Under the pieces are notes generated by a model. That model was not told the origin of the DNA. It made no database searches and was given only the letters and a program-made list of their open reading frames with translations. From the NCBI GenBank assembly GCA_945862245.1, contig CAMAXN010000008.1, positions 19,256-83,255 on the forward strand: a stretch of DNA of 64,000 bases, read 5' to 3'. How positions within the stretch are numbered: position 1 is the stretch's first letter; each line of letters starts with the position of its first letter. Positions 58,697-64,000 of the stretch are shown piece after piece. A program made the position numbers and the translations under genes. Source of the stretch: Prosthecobacter debontii. GTDB taxonomy: Bacteria; Verrucomicrobiota; Verrucomicrobiia; Verrucomicrobiales; Akkermansiaceae.

Positions 58697-59224
58697 AACA
58701 CCTTCTTCACCGATATCGAAATCCCGCTTCTTCATCCGGACGAACTCTACGGCAGCAAGTTGTTGGCGGCTATGGATCGGCAGCATCCACGCGATATCTT
58801 TGATATCCTCAAGCTCTACGAGGAAGGAGGACTGACCGAAGGAATGATCGAATGCTTCGTTTGCTACCTCGCCGGACACAACCGGCCGATCCATGAAGTC
58901 CTGTTCGCGAACGAGATCGACATGACGTCATCCCACGCGAACGAGTTCGTCGGCATGACGAAGGAACCGGTTCCGCTCGAAATCCTGCTGGAAACCCGCA
59001 GGCGACTGTTTGCCGAGATCCCCTCTATGTTAAGCGGCAATCAGCGCTCGTTTCTGATAAGTCTCGCCGAGGCGCAACCCGACTGGTCGCTCATGTCCTG
59101 CCCGCATCTTGCGGAAATGCCGGCGCTTCGCTGGAAACTCTCCAATCTCGAAGGCCTCAGAAGCAGCAATTCCATCAAGTTCGCGCAGCAATCCAGCGAG
59201 CTGAAGAAGCGCTTTGGAGTCTGA
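58697..59224 (+). pseudogene. 5'-truncated AbiEii-type nucleotidyltransferase toxin
   Basis: In-frame with the repeat end: NTFFTDIEIPLLHPDELYGSKLLAAMDRQHPRDIFDILKLYEEGGLTEGMIECFVCYLAGHNRPIHEVL...; AbiEii central/C-terminal segment without the N-terminal nucleotidyltransferase motif. Confidence 0.7.
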
Positions 59225-59300
59225 GACGCACATGATTCCAAATCAGCGAATACGTTCTGTGGAGGTCTTTGGAGGCTTGAAAGCCGAGCTTCCGATTAGA

Positions 59301-60362
59301 TCAGGAAGCACCTGATCCCGTTTTCCGGTAAACAAGCCACCGCAATTCGATCGGCGACGCCTCCCGTGGAACGTCAAAAACATCCAGCCCGCTCACCCAG
59401 CTCTCATACCAGCTAGTCGGCGGCCAGGCGGTCGCGGGTAGATGGGCCTTCTCGTATTCGTGGACGGAGTCGTCAGAGACGAGCACGAGAGGCAGTCCCG
59501 CGGCTGCAACCGCGATCTCTTCCCGGGTAAAGATCGCCGAGTAACATTGCTGTGAAAGCTCCCGGGCGGCGACGTCTGGTGTGTAGCCTTCGCTGGCCAG
59601 GAACGTGTTCAAAACAAGCACCCCACCGATAGCGAGGCGCTCGGCAGCCAGCATGAATACAGCGCGGAACTGATCGATGTTGCGAAAGTCGGAGACCACT
59701 TCCGAAAGCAAAATCAGCCTGTAATCCCGACGAAGATCCTGGGAAGAGGAGAAGACGTCGCGCTGAATCACCCGCACGGCAAGCGATTCCCGTTCGACTT
59801 CTCCGCGGATCATGCCGGCAAACTTGGGTGCCAATTCCACTGCGTCGACTGAGTGTCCGCGCCTTGCCAACGGCAGCGAATTGCGGCCCGTGCCCGCGCC
59901 GACGTCGAGTATCGGGAAGTCGGCCGAATTGTTTACCTCGGCAACTAACGCCATCACCCGGGCATCCGGTTCAGTGCCAAAATACGGTGGATGGCGGGTG
60001 GCCACCCAATGATCATAGGCAGACTCGAGGCTCGCCCACTGAGCCTTGACGTGATAGTTCACCGTCAGGCCCACTGGCGAATCGTAGGTGATCACAATCT
60101 CCGACCGTGGGGAGGCTGCGTAGGCGGCGGCGAGCTGCCCCTCCAGTACCACGCGCAGGTGGCTGAGCTGATCGTCATTGAACGGCACGCCGACCCCCAT
60201 GAACACGCGTGCGCACATTTCCACATAGTCGTCGATCATGGCGGGCACGGCTGGCAGCACGATGGAACCGCTGGCAACCGTACGTCGATGAAGTCGACGA
60301 AGCATGCCCGGTCGCAATGCCGGGTCAAGCGGTAGAATAGTTACGTCTCCTTTTGGGTTCAT
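59301..60362 (-). CDS. SAM-dependent class I methyltransferase
   Basis: FPILDVGAGTGRNSLPLARRGHSVDAVELAPKFAGMI (motif I), DYRLILLSEVVSDFRNIDQFRAVFMLAAERLAIGGVLVLNTF. Start assumed at Met 60362 (MNPKGDVTIL); the ORF extends to 60431. Confidence 0.8.
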   Translation of the reverse strand: MNPKGDVTILPLDPALRPGMLRRLHRRTVASGSIVLPAVPAMIDDYVEMCARVFMGVGVPFNDDQLSHLRVVLEGQLAAAYAASPRSEIVITYDSPVGLTVNYHVKAQWASLESAYDHWVATRHPPYFGTEPDARVMALVAEVNNSADFPILDVGAGTGRNSLPLARRGHSVDAVELAPKFAGMIRGEVERESLAVRVIQRDVFSSSQDLRRDYRLILLSEVVSDFRNIDQFRAVFMLAAERLAIGGVLVLNTFLASEGYTPDVAARELSQQCYSAIFTREEIAVAAAGLPLVLVSDDSVHEYEKAHLPATAWPPTSWYESWVSGLDVFDVPREASPIELRWLVYRKTGSGAS

Positions 60363-60582
60363 TGGCACGGGGCAAAGTCTCGGCAGCACAAAATCGACTT
60401 TTTCTCCGCACGTCGAGATAACAATGCCCATCCTCGCCCCGCTCCCGGAGACGGGAGCCTCTTTTTTAGCCTCTTCATCGAGAGTTAAATTTGAACATTC
60501 AAGCCCACGTAGGAATCTCCAGCTGGAACTCCGGGATCCTCGCGAAGACCCAATCGCACACCCCGATCCTGCCTAAGCACAC

Positions 60583-60613
60583 AAAAAAGAAGGCCGGGTT
60601 CACCCCGGCCTCC
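60583..60613 (-). terminator. Rho-independent terminator after the autotransporter gene
   Basis: Minus strand AGGAGGCCGGGGTGAACCCGGCCTTCTTTTTTGT: GC hairpin plus T-run. Confidence 0.8.
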
Positions 60614-60637
60614 TTGATGCAATTTCTTTCGCAGTGA

Positions 60638-63600
60638 TTAGAATCCCGCCTTGTAGCCAAACGAGAGACCACTATTGCTCAATCCTCCCTCAGCCTGTCG
60701 AATGTATCCGTCCAGCGTCAGCGCCTTGGACTCGTCGATCATGTAGCTGAGACCCGCCGAGGTATTCAGACTCCAACCGTCCAGCTCTGCGCCGGAGTCG
60801 TAGGAACCGGAATCCGTGGAAGCACTCAGCCTGAATGTATCCATGTCTCCGCTCAGAACGTTCTCCAGACCCACGCTCAAACGATAGTTGACCTGCTTGG
60901 CCGCGGGTCCGTTCAGACGAACTCCGAGCGCTCCGATCGTATAAGCCGCCGAGTAGGAATCGTAACTCAAGGAATCAATCGCCACAGCTTCCTCACGGTA
61001 GTCATCACGCGTCGATTTCACGAAGTTAAGACTGACAAACGGTGTCACCACCTGCTGGTCTTTCAGGACGATTCCCCAACCGGCGTCAGCACCTAAGCCG
61101 TAGCTTTCGATGTCCGCCTCACTCATGACCGGATTCACCCCTCCGTGGAGATTGACACGGCTGAAGTCCGCGTCACCTTGCTGATAAGCGGCGGCGACGT
61201 GAATTTGCAGGCCTTCGCCATTCTTCATCTGTGAATAGCCCGCAAAGGCGCCCATGATCGGAAGGCGGTCAAGATTCTCGACACCCTGGTAATCGTCACT
61301 GTCAAATTGCCAGCTCAGGAAGCCGCCGACCCGCACTTGCTCGTTGATGCGTTTCGCGCCGACCATCGTTCCGGACAACTCTGAATGACTTCCACCATCG
61401 AGATTGCTCCGTTCATAGGCGTCGTATTGCCCCAACCAGGCGAAGCCCAGGCCTTTCTCATCGAACAGGTCGCAGTCATGCGTGAGCGCCTGACGGATGG
61501 ATAGCGTTTGCTGATTCAGCAGGAAGCTCTGTGTCTCGGCAAGGTCCAAGCCGTAGTTCAGGACGCCGAGATCCCAGTCGTTGGCTAGACCGCCGGGGCG
61601 CAGCGTTGCATCGATCAACACCGAGAGCATCCCCGGCTGTCCAAAGGTAAACAGCCCTTCGTTGGCGATGTCCGCAGCGGCCACCCCGGAAACCACCTTT
61701 GCATAGAATCCCGAAGGTCCGGTAGGCGCACTGCCAAGCCCCACTACCATGGACTGATTCGGATTGGCGTTCATCGCGGTGAGTTGGCCGAATCTTGTCG
61801 GGGAGTCCACGAGCACGTCGTAGAAGTCCGGTAGATCACCCCAATAGATCAGTGCCGCCACATCACCGCCCTGCGAATTGCTGAGGCGGGAAATACTCCC
61901 TAGGTTTTCAATGCCATAAGCAGCTCCACCGCCTCCGTTCTCACCACCCGCGATGATGCCGCGATTTGTGATCTCCGCAGTGGCACCCGCCTGAACCAGG
62001 ATTCCCGAGCCAGCCAAACTTGTGCCGCCACCGGAATCACCGCCAAGGATACTTCCCCGGTTATCGACCGAGTTATCCAAGCCGCTCAGCTCGATGCCCG
62101 CGCTGCCGTTGCCGGCTGTGCCACTTAGACCACCAGCCCCGCCCAGTCCCCCCATACCACCAGCGCCACCAGCGCCACCAGCGCCGCCCGTTCCACCATT
62201 GCTGCCCGAGGCTGCACCAAACGGCGCGAAAGCCCGGAACAATGAAATCTCCTCTTCCAACGCAGAAGCGCCGTCTTGGCTTTCGGCGTTTTCAGTGTTT
62301 TCTTCGGTGGGACTTTCGGAAACGGGAGGCAGCCCGATTGGGAAACCAACACCGCCACCCTCATCACCCGTTGGTGCGCAGTCGGCCAAGGCCGTCTCTG
62401 GCAATTCCCCAGGGGCGCCACCGTCAGCAGGAAGCATGGCCATCGCCAGATCGACACCGATGGGTGCGGTCGTGGAGAATGTAAACGCTCTCGGAGCGAA
62501 TGAAGCACCGTCAATTCCGGAGCTTCCGTTGGTGCTTGAGGATCCCGCGCCTGTGGCGATTGCTTGACCTCCAACGCCACCGATCCCGCCGGGATTCCCT
62601 CCATTGCCGCCGTTGCCGCCGACAGCCACTGATGCCGTTCCAAATGCGTCTGCAGCGCCTCCCGCTCCGCCGGCACCGCCGTTGCCGCTGGTGGAACCTC
62701 CGTTCCCCCCGGCACCGCCATCCCCGCCTATCCCAGACCCACTTCCCCCGAAGCCGCCATTCCCACCGTTGCCGAGGGCACCGCCATCGCCCCCGGCTCC
62801 AGCAAATCCACCGGCACCAAAAGGATTGTTAAATCCATTGCCGCCGTTGCCGCCATCACCGCCGAATGACGCGTCGGATCCGTTCGTGCCGCCGATCCCA
62901 GCCGTACCTGCAATTCCACCAATTCCGGCAGAACCACCCTTACCACCAGCTCCTGCGGTTCCAGGATTCCCGCCATCACCTCCGGCTGCACCATCGGGGT
63001 TCGCAGAATCACCCGCGCCCCCATCACCGCCATTGCCGGCAACTCCGGCCGAGCCGCCGGAACCTCCATCGCCACCGTTGCCGCTGGTGCCCAAAGCGCC
63101 AGCGCTGCCGCCCGAGCCGCCTGCGCCACCCAACCCGCCGCTGCCACCATCACCTCCGATGCCACCGGCCTGCGCTGGACTTCCACCGCTGGCGTCCGCA
63201 CCAGAACCACCACTGCCACCGAATCCACCTGTGCCCGCTGTGCCGCCGAAGCCACCATTGCCTGCATTGCCCGTGATGGTCGTACCACCCGCGCCGCCGG
63301 CACCTCCGTGTCCACCGTTCGACCCGGCTAATCCATTAGCCCCGCTCCCCGGCGCGCCATCAGTTCCATCAGCACCAGCACCACCAAAGCCTCCGTTGCC
63401 GCCATCACCGGCAAGGCCGCCCGTGGAGTCACCACCAAAGCCCCCACCGCCGCCATTGCCGCCATCGACACCTGCGGTGCTCGACGCAAAACCATCGCCG
63501 CCCTCTCCACCCGAGCCTCCGTTGCCTTCAAGTCCATTAACACCGGCAATGCCGGTCAAACCGCCGCCAGAACCGCCGACGCCGCCGAGGCCACTGGCAC

Positions 63601-64000
63601 CGCCGGAGCCGCCTGCTCCGCCGTCCGGGGTCGTCGCGTCTCCAGCGGCACCATCGCCACCCCAGCCACCGTCGCCACCAAATCCACCCGAGCCGCCATT
63701 GCCGTCGGCGCCGTTTGCCGCTGTCCCACCACCAACGCCACCTGCTCCACCGGAACCGCCTGCGCCGCCATTGCCGCCTGACTGGCCATTACCGCCAGCT
63801 TCGCCAGATTTCGCACCCGCAAACCCAGCTGCGCCGTCAAAACCCATGCCGCCAGCTCCGCCGTTGCCCGCGTCACCACCTAAACCGTCCGCCCCAGCCG
63901 TCGCGCCCGTTCCGCCTATGCCTCCCGCCCCGCCATCGCCACCGGCGCCGCCGGTCTGACCGTCTGGAGAAAAACTCGACCCATCCGCACCGGCGGCGCC
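60638..64000 (-). CDS. Giant Gly-rich (PE_PGRS-like GGxGG repeat) autotransporter with C-terminal beta-barrel; N-terminus beyond the right edge
   Basis: C-terminal about 280 aa: alternating beta-strand barrel, GLGADAGWGIVLKDQQVVTPFVSLNFVKSTRDDYRE, terminal LSFGYKAGF. Upstream: hundreds of residues of GGxGG repeats. Frame stays open past 63847 to the window edge (GAAGADGSSFSPDGQTGGAGGDGGAGG). Confidence 0.85.
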   Translation of the reverse strand, partial: GAAGADGSSFSPDGQTGGAGGDGGAGGIGGTGATAGADGLGGDAGNGGAGGMGFDGAAGFAGAKSGEAGGNGQSGGNGGAGGSGGAGGVGGGTAANGADGNGGSGGFGGDGGWGGDGAAGDATTPDGGAGGSGGASGLGGVGGSGGGLTGIAGVNGLEGNGGSGGEGGDGFASSTAGVDGGNGGGGGFGGDSTGGLAGDGGNGGFGGAGADGTDGAPGSGANGLAGSNGGHGGAGGAGGTTITGNAGNGGFGGTAGTGGFGGSGGSGADASGGSPAQAGGIGGDGGSGGLGGAGGSGGSAGALGTSGNGGDGGSGGSAGVAGNGGDGGAGDSANPDGAAGGDGGNPGTAGAGGKGGSAGIGGIAGTAGIGGTNGSDASFGGDGGNGGNGFNNPFGAGGFAGAGGDGGALGNGGNGGFGGSGSGIGGDGGAGGNGGSTSGNGGAGGAGGAADAFGTASVAVGGNGGNGGNPGGIGGVGGQAIATGAGSSSTNGSSGIDGASFAPRAFTFSTTAPIGVDLAMAMLPADGGAPGELPETALADCAPTGDEGGGVGFPIGLPPVSESPTEENTENAESQDGASALEEEISLFRAFAPFGAASGSNGGTGGAGGAGGAGGMGGLGGAGGLSGTAGNGSAGIELSGLDNSVDNRGSILGGDSGGGTSLAGSGILVQAGATAEITNRGIIAGGENGGGGAAYGIENLGSISRLSNSQGGDVAALIYWGDLPDFYDVLVDSPTRFGQLTAMNANPNQSMVVGLGSAPTGPSGFYAKVVSGVAAADIANEGLFTFGQPGMLSVLIDATLRPGGLANDWDLGVLNYGLDLAETQSFLLNQQTLSIRQALTHDCDLFDEKGLGFAWLGQYDAYERSNLDGGSHSELSGTMVGAKRINEQVRVGGFLSWQFDSDDYQGVENLDRLPIMGAFAGYSQMKNGEGLQIHVAAAYQQGDADFSRVNLHGGVNPVMSEADIESYGLGADAGWGIVLKDQQVVTPFVSLNFVKSTRDDYREEAVAIDSLSYDSYSAAYTIGALGVRLNGPAAKQVNYRLSVGLENVLSGDMDTFRLSASTDSGSYDSGAELDGWSLNTSAGLSYMIDESKALTLDGYIRQAEGGLSNSGLSFGYKAGF

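Noticed and set aside
62604-63959. 451-aa plus-strand Pro-rich ORF (PPAPPSPP repeats)
   Set aside because: Exact antisense of the GGxGG repeats of the autotransporter; Gly codons read backwards give Pro. Artefact of composition.
62000-64000. Dense short repeats that could suggest a CRISPR-like array
   Set aside because: Repeats are codon-periodic degenerate GGN/GCN units inside one open frame, with no constant-length spacers and no cas genes.

Overview
This 64 kb bacterial window is most likely from a Verrucomicrobiota-type chromosome. That placement is inferred from family content (type II glutamine synthetase, LL-diaminopimelate aminotransferase, sialate O-acetylesterase, Gly-rich autotransporter), not tested. 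Most of it is ordinary housekeeping: lpxC (cut by the left edge), waaA, rsmD, a mini-kinase/PP2C pair, GSII, ptsI, phosphosugar mutase, nth, polysaccharide deacetylase, dynamin-like GTPase, rodA, skp/ompH, lpxD, cysK, nuoF, rpmI-rplT, pyrH, frr, tsaE, M48 protease, cdsA, dxr, dinG, dapL, rpsN, glcD-like oxidase, speA, plus tRNA-Ala(GGC) and tRNA-Thr(TGT). The accessory parts are: (i) about 30.7-31.05 kb, a truncated secreted ORF next to an IS4-type transposase C-terminal remnant; (ii) about 46.2-50.5 kb, a frameshifted VWA remnant, an internally deleted IS4 transposase, and an unusual multidomain GYF-like/TerB-like/PH-like/HNH protein next to tRNA-Thr; (iii) about 56.7-59.2 kb, a cytochrome P450 bracketed by two ~76-bp, ~91% identical direct repeats that abut several truncated gene ends; (iv) 60.6 kb to the right edge, a PE_PGRS-like Gly-rich autotransporter. 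No CRISPR array or rRNA was seen. The best candidates for something new are the TerB-like/HNH protein, the P450 cassette with its flanking repeat, the PGRS-like autotransporter, the mini-kinase/PP2C pair and a recurring AT-rich palindromic intergenic element. No complete novel system can be proven from sequence alone.
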